DNA from: CAVQBJ01 sp963819075
GTDB lineage: Bacteria > Actinomycetota > Thermoleophilia > Solirubrobacterales > Solirubrobacteraceae
DNA: 64,000 nucleotides
Assembly (NCBI GenBank): GCA_963819075.1
Contig: CAWFUP010000002.1
Span: 682,001 to 746,000 of the forward strand
Direction: 5' to 3'
In this document: in pieces, positions 7,881-15,958 of the stretch
How the letters are laid out: each line of letters opens with the position of its first letter
Position numbering within the stretch: the stretch's first letter is position 1
Program-made: the position numbers and the translations under genes
The notes under the pieces: model-generated
The model's database searches: none
What the model saw: the letters and a program-made list of their open reading frames with translations, nothing else
What the model was told of the DNA's origin: nothing

Positions 7881-8657
7881 GTGTCAGATGACGCCTGGCT
7901 CATACTTCCCACTTACAACGAGGCTGAGAACATCGAGGCTATCGTGGCCGCCGCGGGCGAGGTGCTCGCGCGTGCCGCCCCCGACGCCTTCCGGATTCTC
8001 ATCGTCGACGACGGCTCGCCGGACGGCACTGGGGACATCGCCGACCGCCTCGCCGGCGAGCACGATTGGGTGCGCGTGCTGCACCGAACGAGCAAGGGAG
8101 GCATCGGGCCCGCCTACCTCGCCGGCTTTCGCTACGCGCTCGATCACGGAGCGGCGTACGCGATGGAGATGGACTCCGACTTCTCGCACGATCCCGCCGA
8201 TCTCGCCCGCCTGCTCGACGCGGTGCGTGCCGGCGCCGACCTCGCCCTCGGCTCACGCTACGTGCCCGGAGGTGGCGTCACCGACTGGGGCCTGCTGCGC
8301 CGGCTCATCAGTCAGGGCGGGTCGACGTACGCGCGCTGGGTGCTCGGCCTGCACGTGAAGGACCTCACCGGCGGCTTCAAGTGCTTCCGCCGCGAGGTGC
8401 TCGAGGCGATGCACTTCGAGGGGGTGCGCTCGCAGGGCTACGCCTTCCAGGTGGAGTTGACGTACCGCGCGGTGCGCGCCGGCTTTGACGTCGTCGAGGT
8501 GCCGATCATCTTCCGTGACCGCGAGCACGGCACGAGCAAGATGTCGTGGAGGATCGCCGCGGAGGCGTTCTGGCTCGTGCCGCTGCTGCGCTTCGGACGC
8601 CAGCCGAAGGCGCTGCCGACGTCCGAGCCGGCGCCGAACTCCGGCCCGACGGGCTGA
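7881..8657 (+). CDS. Polyprenol-phosphate mannosyltransferase (Dpm1/Ppm1-type GT2)
   Basis: A 258-residue GT-A glycosyltransferase of the dolichol/polyprenol-phosphate mannose synthase type. It shows LILPTYNEAENIEAIV at the N terminus, ILIVDDGSPDGTG (nucleotide binding), the metal-binding MEMDSDFSHDP, SRYVPGGGVTDWGLLRR, DLTGGFKCFRREVLE and FRDREHGTSKMSWRIAAEA, all hallmarks of Dpm1/Ppm1. It would transfer mannose (or another hexose) from GDP-sugar to polyprenyl phosphate on the inner face of the membrane, making the donor for extracytoplasmic glycosylation. There is no attached Lnt or multi-TM domain, unlike some mycobacterial Ppm1 proteins. The start is a GTG close to TAGGGT. Confidence 0.9.
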   Translation: MSDDAWLILPTYNEAENIEAIVAAAGEVLARAAPDAFRILIVDDGSPDGTGDIADRLAGEHDWVRVLHRTSKGGIGPAYLAGFRYALDHGAAYAMEMDSDFSHDPADLARLLDAVRAGADLALGSRYVPGGGVTDWGLLRRLISQGGSTYARWVLGLHVKDLTGGFKCFRREVLEAMHFEGVRSQGYAFQVELTYRAVRAGFDVVEVPIIFRDREHGTSKMSWRIAAEAFWLVPLLRFGRQPKALPTSEPAPNSGPTG

Positions 8658-8730
8658 CGCGCCGACGACATCCGCCGGGCGGCCCGCGGCGGCGTTCAAC
8701 CGTGCCGTCGCTGACGCCGATGGCGATCGA

Positions 8731-9486
8731 ATGGATGCTTCCGCGTACGCGTTCACCTACGGCGTACGCCGGACCCGGGACACGTTGCGCCTGTGGCAGT
8801 CGCGACCGCTCCCCGTTGTCGGCCGCTGGGCAGCTGGCTCGCTGGCCACGGCGATCGCCATGCTGCTCGCCGTCCTGGCCGTGTCCACGCTCGACCACCA
8901 CACGATCGAGCTGCTGACCCTCGAGCCGCCGTTCGTGACCGGCGGCCCGGCCGACGTCCTCGGCGTGCTCGACCACAACGCGCTCGTGCTCGCTCTCCAC
9001 GCGATGGCCTGCGTGGCCGGCTTCATCGCCGGGAGCTCGCTGCCGCTGCAGGCCGATGCGCACCGTGGCGTCTCGCGCTGGGTCCACGAGCACGGGGGGC
9101 GCATTGCCATCGCCTTCGTGGTCGCGGCGACGACATTCTCGCTCAGCGCACAGACGTGGGTGCTTGGCCACCAGCTCGCCGGCGTGAGCGGCTTCCTGCG
9201 CGTCTCCCCGGCGCTTCTGCTCGTGTCCGTGCTTCCGCACGCGGTCCTCGAGCTCGCCGCGCTGTTCCTGCCGCTCGCGGCGTGGATCATCGCCAGTCGC
9301 CGCGGCGAATGGGAGCAGCTGCTGGCCGCGACGCTCGTCACGGTCGCGATCGCCGTTCCGATGCTCGTCCTCGCCGCGCTCATCGAGGTGTACGTCTCGC
9401 CCCACCTGTTCGCCGCGCTCACCGGCATCCATCCGCCGATCACGCGGACGTTCGGGCTCATGACGGTGACGGTCGGGACGCACTGA
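8731..9486 (+). CDS. Stage II sporulation protein M-like (SpoIIM/DUF95) membrane protein
   Basis: A 251-residue protein with about five transmembrane segments (roughly residues 33-55, 86-106, 126-150, 163-190 and 200-225). The segment LPHAVLELAALFLPLAAWII matches the conserved His-(x)-(x)-Glu-Leu helix of SpoIIM-like proteins. In Bacillus SpoIIM is part of the engulfment machinery; in non-sporulating actinobacteria the family has unknown membrane roles. The start ATG 8731 is preceded by no clear promoter or ribosome site. The assignment rests on topology and one motif. Confidence 0.58.
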   Translation: MDASAYAFTYGVRRTRDTLRLWQSRPLPVVGRWAAGSLATAIAMLLAVLAVSTLDHHTIELLTLEPPFVTGGPADVLGVLDHNALVLALHAMACVAGFIAGSSLPLQADAHRGVSRWVHEHGGRIAIAFVVAATTFSLSAQTWVLGHQLAGVSGFLRVSPALLLVSVLPHAVLELAALFLPLAAWIIASRRGEWEQLLAATLVTVAIAVPMLVLAALIEVYVSPHLFAALTGIHPPITRTFGLMTVTVGTH

Positions 9487-9492
9487 GCGATG

Positions 9493-9498
9493 TAGGCT
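9493..9498 (+). promoter_or_regulatory. -10 hexamer of a leaderless transcript
   Basis: TAGGCT, six bases before the ATG at 9505 of the methyltransferase gene. Confidence 0.48.
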
Positions 9499-9504
9499 CG
9501 GCCG

Positions 9505-10293
9505 ATGATCACCGGTCGCGAGTCGTGGGTGCCGGACGAGCTGGCCACCGCAGGCGCGGAGAACCTCGATCCCGACCACGCCGTGCGCTACGACGGCAAG
9601 GAGGACGCGGACGCCGCCGGCGAGGCCGCCCTGCTGTTCGCGCTGGATCTGCCCGCGCAGCCGACCGTGGTCGATCTCGGCGCCGGCACCGGCCAGTTCA
9701 CGCTCGAAGCCGCGAAGTGGGCGGGCCGCGTCGTCGCGGTCGACGTCTCGCCGGTCATGCTCGAGCGCCTGCTCGCGAAGCTCGAGCGCGCCGGCCGGCG
9801 TAACGTCGACTGCATCCACGCGGGCTTCTTGACCTACCAGCACGAAGGGCCGGCGGCGGACGTCATATACAGCCGTTACGCGCTGCATCACCTCCCCGAC
9901 TTCTGGAAGGCCGTCGCGTTGACGCGAATCGCGCAGTTCGTGCGGCCGGGCGGCGTCCTGCGGCTGTCCGACGTCGTGTACGGATTCGACCCCGCCGACG
10001 CGGTGGGGCGCCTGGAGGGCTGGATGGACGCATCCGCTTCGGCGTCGGCGCAGGACGGATGGACCCGAGCGGAGCTCGAAGAGCACGTGCGCGATGAGCA
10101 CAGCACGTTCACCTGGCTGCTGGAGCCGATGATCCTGCGGGCGGGCTTCGAGATCGAGGACGCCAGCTACAGCGACGACGAGATGCTCGCCCGCTACGTC
10201 TGCCGCCGCGGGCCGGGCGCGGGCGCGACGGTCGGGCCGGCGCCAGGCCTCAGGACAGGCTCAGGAGGTCCGCGCCGGCGTATTCGGCGCTGA
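9505..10293 (+). CDS. Class I SAM-dependent methyltransferase
   Basis: A 262-residue protein with a complete class I methyltransferase core: motif I VVDLGAGTGQFTLEA (about residues 53-67), motif II VVAVDVSPVMLE, an acidic YSRYALHHLPDF motif and FVRPGGVLRLSDVVYG. The substrate is unknown. The last 27 residues, after ARYVCRR, are Gly/Arg/Pro-rich and lie partly antisense to the end of a gene remnant (10250-10603), so the natural C terminus may have been replaced by read-through into foreign sequence. It begins with ATG six bases after TAGGCT. Confidence 0.85.
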   Translation: MITGRESWVPDELATAGAENLDPDHAVRYDGKEDADAAGEAALLFALDLPAQPTVVDLGAGTGQFTLEAAKWAGRVVAVDVSPVMLERLLAKLERAGRRNVDCIHAGFLTYQHEGPAADVIYSRYALHHLPDFWKAVALTRIAQFVRPGGVLRLSDVVYGFDPADAVGRLEGWMDASASASAQDGWTRAELEEHVRDEHSTFTWLLEPMILRAGFEIEDASYSDDEMLARYVCRRGPGAGATVGPAPGLRTGSGGPRRRIRR

Positions 10294-10603
10294 TCCGCGT
10301 GAGAGTCGTGACCCGCAATCGCACTCTCAGGCCGCCGGACCACCGCAATGTATAGCCGTCGGCTGCGACCGCGTTACCGCTGCGGCCGACGGTCACGGTA
10401 ACGCCGCGGCCCACGAGGCCCGACAGGGAGATCCCCGCGGTCCCCAGCCCGGCGGTCGCCGAATTCGCTTCGAAGAAGTCGGCGAATTCCGGACCGGGGC
10501 AGCGGGTGCGAAACGGGTCCGGGTCACCGAGCGGAAGAGCAACGAGGGTTGCGCGCCGGTGCAGACTATGACACCTGGATCCCTGACCGGCGGCGTCCTT
10601 GGG
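10250..10603 (-). pseudogene. 5'-truncated remnant of a secreted-protein gene
   Basis: On the minus strand an open frame of 117 codons ends at TGA (10250-10252) and begins immediately after an in-frame stop (10604-10606). It reads like real protein: ATLVALPLGDPDPFRTRCPG, then EFADFFEANSATAGLGTAG, LSGLVGRGVTVTVGRSG, and RWSGGLRVRLRVTTLTRISA before the end. There is no ATG or GTG at its head and no signal peptide. This style of beta-rich repeat ending is common at the C termini of secreted actinobacterial proteins, so I read it as the surviving 3' end of a lost gene. It overlaps the tail of the methyltransferase gene by 44 bases. This explains most of the gap before trxA. Confidence 0.5.
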
Positions 10604-10633
10604 TCAGTTCGGCCTGCTCGGCCGAGGGGAGGT

Positions 10634-10652
10634 CACTACACTTTGTATAGTG
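10634..10652 (+). promoter_or_regulatory. Palindromic operator candidate over the trxA promoter
   Basis: CACTACAC-TTT-GTATAGTG is an inverted repeat with 7 of 8 positions matching. Its right half contains TATAGT (10646-10651), a good -10 for trxA. A dimeric repressor bound here would block transcription. The TACA...TGTA core recalls BlaI/CopY-type sites, but that is only a resemblance. Confidence 0.45.
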
Positions 10653-10688
10653 ACAAGGCGGACCCCGCCGACCAGCGAAGGAGAATCC

Positions 10689-11015
10689 ATGGCAGCCAAC
10701 GTCTTCGACGTGACCGACAGCAGCTTTCAGGCCGACGTGATCGAGTCCGACACGCCGGTGCTCGTCGATTTCTGGGCGCCCTGGTGCGGGCCGTGCCGGG
10801 TCGTCGCCCCCGTGCTCGAGGAGATCGCCGGCGAGCGCGAGGACCTGCGCATCGCCAAGCTGAACGTCGACGAGAACCAGCAGACGGCGGCGAGCTTCGA
10901 GGTGCTCTCCATTCCCACCCTCATCCTCTTCCGCAACGGGCAGCCGGTCAAGAAGGTCATCGGCGCCTATCCCAAGAAGAAGCTCGAGGCCGAGCTCGAG
11001 CCGGCCCTTGCCTAG
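10689..11015 (+). CDS. trxA: Thioredoxin
   Basis: A 108-residue thioredoxin with the redox-active WCGPC at residues 32-36 (VDFWAPWCGPCRVVAP) and the cis-proline segment VLSIPTLILFRNG. It reduces protein disulfides in the cytoplasm with thioredoxin reductase, which is not in the window. Unlike many neighbours it has a good ribosome binding site, AAGGAG about five bases before the ATG, and a leader of some 30 bases downstream of a palindromic promoter element. Neighbouring genes are unrelated, so it is probably monocistronic and separately regulated. Confidence 0.96.
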   Translation: MAANVFDVTDSSFQADVIESDTPVLVDFWAPWCGPCRVVAPVLEEIAGEREDLRIAKLNVDENQQTAASFEVLSIPTLILFRNGQPVKKVIGAYPKKKLEAELEPALA

Positions 11016-11024
11016 CGCACGCCG

Positions 11025-12128
11025 CTAATCGGCCAGGGGGCGCGCGCTGATGCGCGGGGTGCTCGTGAGCGCGCGCACACCCCGCTCGCGCGCTTCGTTG
11101 GCCTTATTGCGGAGCAGCTCGTGATCGGCGGCGCCGAGCAGGTCCTCGGCGTTCATGCTGGCGCTGAGCGTCGCCCACCCGCAGCCGAGGGTCGGAGCGG
11201 TGCGGTCGGGTAGCGGCGCGCTCGCGGCGACGCGTTCGGAGATCCGGCTGGCGACCGCCGCCGTCTCCTCGTCGGTGGAATCGAGCAGCAGCACGGCGAA
11301 TTCGTCTCCGCCCCAGCGGAAGCTGCGGTCGAGCTCGCGCACGCTTGCCCGCAGCGCGTCGCCGACGCTGCGCAGGCAGGCGTCGCCAGCCAGGTGACCG
11401 TAGCGGTCGTTGATGAGCTTGAAGCTGTCGAGGTCGATGAGCAGCAGCGTCGCGCGCCGGTCGCGGCGCTTCTCGTCCGGCACGATCTCGGCGAGCGCCT
11501 CCTCGAAGGCGCGGCGATTGAGCAGGCCGGTCAGCTCGTCGATGCGCGCCTCGTGCCGGGCCGCCTCCTCCGCCAGGCTGAGGTCGACGCGGCGGGCGTG
11601 CAGATGGTCGGCGAGGGCGACGATGAGGGCGCAGATCCCCGCCCAGACGAGCACCTGGCACAGGACGAAGGCGGTCGGGAAGCCGGGGGACCCGTAGAGC
11701 AGCGGAGCGAGCGCACCGAGGGCCACGGCCACGGCGAACACCGCTGCACGGCGAGCGGGCTGGGTGAGAGCCGCGGCGATGAGCGATAGCGGCAGCAGCT
11801 CGCGCCACGGTGCGCTCGGGCCCGCGAGCCACTGGGCCAGGACGAGCAGGAGGAGCGAGATCGCCGCCTGCACGAGCAGGATGTCCCGCGTGAAGGCCTC
11901 GGCATGGAATCGCTGCCAGAGCGGGATCGTCGTGGCGGCGGCGATGGCGAGAGCCGCCACGCCCCAGCCGATCGGCCCGATCGCGTACGTCGGCGGGTAC
12001 ACCGCCGTGATCACGGCCGCGATCACGCCGCCTCCGACCCAGAGGGCGGGTCCCATGTCCCTCACGAAGCTGAGGTCGACCGCCGTCAGCTCTGGTGCGG
12101 CTTCCATCCCTGGAGCGTTCCTGTCCAT
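11025..12128 (-). CDS. Membrane-bound diguanylate cyclase (GGDEF)
   Basis: A 367-residue protein with about six transmembrane helices in the first 190 residues, a short coiled linker, and a GGDEF domain starting near ARIDELTGLLNRRAF. The active-site loop is intact (FRWGGDEFAVLLLDS), as is LIDLDSFKLINDRYGHLAGD. An RxxD inhibitory site (RELD) lies exactly five residues before GGDEF, so product inhibition by c-di-GMP is expected. No EAL domain. The membrane part has no recognisable sensor family, so the signal is unknown. An alternative start is the ATG seven codons in. Confidence 0.9.
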   Translation of the reverse strand: MDRNAPGMEAAPELTAVDLSFVRDMGPALWVGGGVIAAVITAVYPPTYAIGPIGWGVAALAIAAATTIPLWQRFHAEAFTRDILLVQAAISLLLLVLAQWLAGPSAPWRELLPLSLIAAALTQPARRAAVFAVAVALGALAPLLYGSPGFPTAFVLCQVLVWAGICALIVALADHLHARRVDLSLAEEAARHEARIDELTGLLNRRAFEEALAEIVPDEKRRDRRATLLLIDLDSFKLINDRYGHLAGDACLRSVGDALRASVRELDRSFRWGGDEFAVLLLDSTDEETAAVASRISERVAASAPLPDRTAPTLGCGWATLSASMNAEDLLGAADHELLRNKANEARERGVRALTSTPRISARPLAD

Positions 12129-12213
12129 TCCTAGAACATCGGCTTATTCTCAGGCGATCTTAAGGACGAAGGTGCGCAAATTGGCGCCTGCTTTGGAAGT
12201 TTTTCCGCCGCGG

Positions 12214-15200
12214 CTAGCGTCGCGGGCGTCGGGCCAGCGCGATCTGCAACTCGAGGTCGTCGATCGTCACCGTTTCGGCGTGCGCATCGTCGGGGGGCGG
12301 AGCCGGCTCGTAGGCGACCTCGACGGCGAGCGTCTCGGTGACGAGGTACGGCTCGTGCTCGCGGGCTACCGAGGTGAGCGCCTCGTCACCGCCGAGCCAC
12401 AGGGCGATCCGATCCTCGACGGCGAGCCCCGCGTTGCGCCGCGCGATCTGTACGGCGTGGACGATCTCCCGCGCCTGTCCCTCGCGGCGCAGGGGCTCGT
12501 CGAGGGCCAGGTCGAGCGCGACCGCGTGCCCGCCCTCGCGCTCGAGGCTGTAGCCCTCCAGCGGCTGCATCGTGATGCGCAGATCCTCGGCCGTGAGCTG
12601 GTGATCGCGCCCGTCCACGGTCACGACGACCGGCTGCCCCTCGCGCACGGCGGCGGCCGCGTGCGACGGATCGAGCGCGGCGACGGCCACGGCGGCCATC
12701 GGCATCGCTGCGCCGAAGCGTGGGCCGAGCGTGGGGTAGTTCGGTTTGATCTCGTATCGGCTGAGCTCGTCGTCGCCGGCGACGATGCGCACGCGCTTGA
12801 CGTTGAGCTCGTCGCGCACGATCTCGGCGAGCCGCTCGATCGCCTCGCGCTCGGGCCCGGCAGCCACGACAGCGGCCTCGGCGAGCGGCTGGCGCACCTT
12901 CATCCCCGCCGCCCCGCGTGCGGCGAGGCCAAGGCGCACCGTCTCGCGCGCCGTCGCCATCGCCGCCTCGAGGTCCTCGTCGCGCGGCGGAAGCGTCGCC
13001 GGCGTCGGGAAGTCGCACAGGTGCACGCTCGGAAACGTCGCGTCGAGGTTGTCGTAGATCTCGTCGGCGATGAATGGGCAGAAGGGAGCAAGCAGCTGGC
13101 TCACCGTCACGAGGCACTCGCGCAGCGTCGCGAAGGCGTTGCGCTCGCCGGCCCAGAAGCGGGGGCGCGACCGGCGCACGTACCAGTTGGAGAGATCGTC
13201 GACGAACTCGGCGATCGTGCGTCCGGCAGCGGTCGCGTCGTAGGCGTCGAGCCGCTCGGCCACGGCGAGAGCCGTGGCGGTCAGGCGTGAGCGCACCCAG
13301 GCGTCGAGGTCGGCGGCTGCGCCCGGCGCGTCGTCGGCCGCGACGAACGCGTCGGCGTTCGCCCGCGCATACAGGGCATAGAAGTGGTACGTGCTCCACA
13401 GTTGGCGAAGGAAGCCCCCCACGCCCTCGCCGATCGCCTCGGGCGCGAAGCGGTAACCGTCCCAGGGCTGCTTGGAGGTGAAGAAGTACCAGCGCAGCGC
13501 GTCAGCGCCGTACGTGTCGATCACCTCCCACGGCTCCACGGTGTTCCCGCGCGACTTGGACATCTTCTGCCCCTCGCCGTCGAGGATGAGGCCCAGGCAG
13601 ACGACGTTCTCATACGGCGCGCGATCGAACAGCAGCGTCGAGACCCCGAGCAGCGAGTAGAACCAACCCCGGGTCTGATCGAGCGCCTCGCAGATGAAGT
13701 CGGCGGGGAACGCGTCGCGGAACCGCGCATCGTTCTCGAACGGCGCGTGGTGCTGGGCGAACGGCATCGAGCCCGAGTCGAACCAGACGTCGATGACCTC
13801 GGGCACGCGCGTCATCGCCAGCTCACAGGCCGGACACGGGAAGCGCACCTCGTCGACGTAGGGGCGGTGCGGGTCGGGCAGGTCCGCACCCGAGCGCTCC
13901 CGTAGCTCGTCGAAGGAGCCGACGACGTGGACGTGGCCCTCCGGGCAGCGCCACACCGGCAGCGGAGTGCCCCAGTAGCGCTCCCGCGAGAGAGCCCAGT
14001 CGACGTTATTCGCCAGCCAGTCGCCGAAGCGACCGTGCTTGATGTGCGGCGGGTACCAGGAGACCGTCTCGTTGCCGGCGAGCAGGCGATCGCGCAGCTG
14101 CGACGTGGCGATGTACCACGACGGCTTGGCGTAGTAGAGCAGCGGGGTGCCACAGCGCCAGCAGTGCGGATAGGAGTGCTCGTAGATCTCCGCGCGCAGC
14201 AGCCGCCCGCGGCCACGCAGGTCCTCGATGAGGTCGGCGTCGGCGTCCTTGACGAAGCGCCCGGCGTATTCCCCGATGCGCTCGTCGTAGGTGCCGTCGA
14301 GGCGCACGGGGTTGACGACCGTAAGGCCGTAGCGCTGCCCGAGGCGAAAGTCGTCCTCACCGAAGGCGATCGCGGTGTGCACGAGGCCGGTGCCGTCGTC
14401 GGCCGTGACGAAGTCGCCGAGCAGCACGGTGTGCCCGCGGGGGCCGTAGTCCTCGCCGCTGATGAAGGCGAACGGGGGCTCGTACGCCGCGCCCTCGAGC
14501 GCCGCTCCGGGGAATCGGTCGAGCACCTCGGCGTCGTCGCCGAGCACGCGCGCCACGAGAGCCTCGGCGAGCACGAACACGACGCCCGTGCCGCGGTCTC
14601 GGGCGCGCACGTACGTCAACTCGGGGTCGACGGCCACCGCCGCGTTGGACACGAGCGTCCACGGCGTCGTCGTCCACACGAGCAGCTCGTCGCCCGCCTG
14701 CAACGGCCCCGGGAGCGTCGCGCCGTCGCCGGCGCGCACGGGCAGGCGCACGTACACCGATGGGTCCTCGACGTCGCGGTAGCCGAGCGCCACCTCGTGC
14801 GAGGACAGCGCCGTCCCGCAGCGCGGGCAATAGGGCACGACCTTGTGGCCCTCGTAGAGCAGCCCCTTCTCGTGGATCTGCGAGAGCGCCCACCACACCG
14901 ACTCGATGTAGTCGCGGTCGAGCGTGCGGTAGGCGTGCTCGAGGTCGAGCCAGAAGCCGATGCGCTCGGTCAGGCGGTTCCAGTCCTCCAGGTAGGTGAA
15001 CACCGCCGCGCGGCAGCGCGCGTTGAACTGGGCGATGCCGTACTCCTCGATCTCCGCCTTCGTGCCGATGCCGAGCTCCCGCTCGACCGCGATCTCCACC
15101 GGGAGGCCGTGACAGTCCCATCCGCCCTTACGTTCGACGCGGTGACCGCGCATCGTCTTGTAGCGCGGGTAGATGTCCTTGAACACCCGTGACAACACGT

Positions 15201-15396
15201 GGTGGATGCCGGGCGGTCCGTTCGCCGTGGGCGGCCCCTCGTAGAAGACCCAGGCGGGCGCGCCATCGCGGGCGCGCAGCGACTCGGCGAAGACGTCGCG
15301 CTCGCGCCAGCGCTCGAGCACGCGCAGCTCCAGGGCGGCGAGGTCCTGGCGGGGGTCTACCTCACGGCGGGGAGCGAAGCTGTCGAGCGTGGCCAT
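12214..15396 (-). CDS. ileS: Isoleucyl-tRNA synthetase (eukaryal-like, IleS2 class)
   Basis: A 1060-residue class I aminoacyl-tRNA synthetase. The HIGH-equivalent motif is PPGIHHVLSR (GIHH at residues 63-66), the KMSKS loop is intact (GEGQKMSKSRGN, near 611), and the editing region contains LVWTTTPWTLVSNAAVAV. CPRC, CWRC and CPAC pairs sit in the insertion domains. The length and motifs match the long IleS class found in eukaryotes, mycobacteria and Thermus, whose members are often mupirocin-tolerant. ATG 15396 is preferred over the GTG at 15402 because TAGAAT lies nine bases before it. There is no T-box leader; only about 60 bases separate it from the upstream MarR gene. Confidence 0.96.
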   Translation of the reverse strand: MATLDSFAPRREVDPRQDLAALELRVLERWRERDVFAESLRARDGAPAWVFYEGPPTANGPPGIHHVLSRVFKDIYPRYKTMRGHRVERKGGWDCHGLPVEIAVERELGIGTKAEIEEYGIAQFNARCRAAVFTYLEDWNRLTERIGFWLDLEHAYRTLDRDYIESVWWALSQIHEKGLLYEGHKVVPYCPRCGTALSSHEVALGYRDVEDPSVYVRLPVRAGDGATLPGPLQAGDELLVWTTTPWTLVSNAAVAVDPELTYVRARDRGTGVVFVLAEALVARVLGDDAEVLDRFPGAALEGAAYEPPFAFISGEDYGPRGHTVLLGDFVTADDGTGLVHTAIAFGEDDFRLGQRYGLTVVNPVRLDGTYDERIGEYAGRFVKDADADLIEDLRGRGRLLRAEIYEHSYPHCWRCGTPLLYYAKPSWYIATSQLRDRLLAGNETVSWYPPHIKHGRFGDWLANNVDWALSRERYWGTPLPVWRCPEGHVHVVGSFDELRERSGADLPDPHRPYVDEVRFPCPACELAMTRVPEVIDVWFDSGSMPFAQHHAPFENDARFRDAFPADFICEALDQTRGWFYSLLGVSTLLFDRAPYENVVCLGLILDGEGQKMSKSRGNTVEPWEVIDTYGADALRWYFFTSKQPWDGYRFAPEAIGEGVGGFLRQLWSTYHFYALYARANADAFVAADDAPGAAADLDAWVRSRLTATALAVAERLDAYDATAAGRTIAEFVDDLSNWYVRRSRPRFWAGERNAFATLRECLVTVSQLLAPFCPFIADEIYDNLDATFPSVHLCDFPTPATLPPRDEDLEAAMATARETVRLGLAARGAAGMKVRQPLAEAAVVAAGPEREAIERLAEIVRDELNVKRVRIVAGDDELSRYEIKPNYPTLGPRFGAAMPMAAVAVAALDPSHAAAAVREGQPVVVTVDGRDHQLTAEDLRITMQPLEGYSLEREGGHAVALDLALDEPLRREGQAREIVHAVQIARRNAGLAVEDRIALWLGGDEALTSVAREHEPYLVTETLAVEVAYEPAPPPDDAHAETVTIDDLELQIALARRPRR

Positions 15397-15405
15397 CGGC
15401 ACGCC

Positions 15406-15411
15406 ATTCTA
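15406..15411 (-). promoter_or_regulatory. -10 hexamer of a leaderless ileS transcript
   Basis: TAGAAT on the minus strand nine bases before ATG 15396. It decides in favour of this start over the GTG at 15402, which would lie only three bases from the hexamer. Confidence 0.42.
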
Positions 15412-15460
15412 GGTGCGAGCCTCGGCCGCGCTCCACCCGAGGCTGGCGCTCATCGCCCGC

Positions 15461-15892
15461 TCACGCCGCGAGCTTGCGGCAGATGTGCGCGAGCGAGCGT
15501 TTCTCGTCCTCGTCGAGCATGGCGAACGCATCACGCACCCGCTCGGCGTGCTCGGGGAACAGACGGTCGACGATCTCGCGCCCGCGAGGGGCGAGGACGA
15601 TCGTCACGGCCCGGCGATCGTGCTCGGAGCGGCTGCGGCGGACGAGGCCGCCGGACTCCAGCGTCGAGACGATCTCGGTGGCGTTAGCCTTGGAGGTCTG
15701 CAGCCGGCGGCGCAGCGTCCGCAGCGGCAACTCGCCGCCGGCCGTGCGCAGCACGACGAGCACCGAGAAGCCCGCGGCCGACAGTCCCTCGTGGCGCAGC
15801 TCGCCCGAAAGGCGCCGGCGGACCGCGGTCTCGGCCCGCAGCAGCGACTCGAGCGCGCGGTGGGCGAGCGGATCCTCGACGGGCAGGGGCAT
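15461..15892 (-). CDS. MarR-family transcriptional regulator
   Basis: A 143-residue winged-helix regulator. The recognition helix region is LRTLRRRLQTSKANATEIVSTLESGGLV and the wing is RSRSEHDRRAVTIVLAPRGRE, both typical of MarR proteins, which bind palindromic operators as dimers and are usually released by small phenolic or oxidising ligands. The ligand and targets are unknown. The divergent gene is a hydrolase-like protein with a 66-base shared intergenic region, the most likely operator location. Confidence 0.88.
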   Translation of the reverse strand: MPLPVEDPLAHRALESLLRAETAVRRRLSGELRHEGLSAAGFSVLVVLRTAGGELPLRTLRRRLQTSKANATEIVSTLESGGLVRRSRSEHDRRAVTIVLAPRGREIVDRLFPEHAERVRDAFAMLDEDEKRSLAHICRKLAA

Positions 15893-15943
15893 CGTGTGCG
15901 AGCGAACGTAGCGTGGCCGGCGGACGGCGATCGCCGCGGGGCC

Positions 15944-15949
15944 TACGAT
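15944..15949 (+). promoter_or_regulatory. -10 hexamer upstream of the hydrolase-like gene
   Basis: TACGAT nine bases before the GTG start at 15959; no ribosome binding site intervenes. Confidence 0.42.
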
Positions 15950-15958
15950 GGGCTGACG

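Noticed and set aside
15397..15460. T-box leader for ileS, common in actinobacteria
   Set aside because: Only about 60 bases separate ileS from the upstream gene, and a TAGAAT hexamer sits nine bases before the ATG, so there is no room for a leader.
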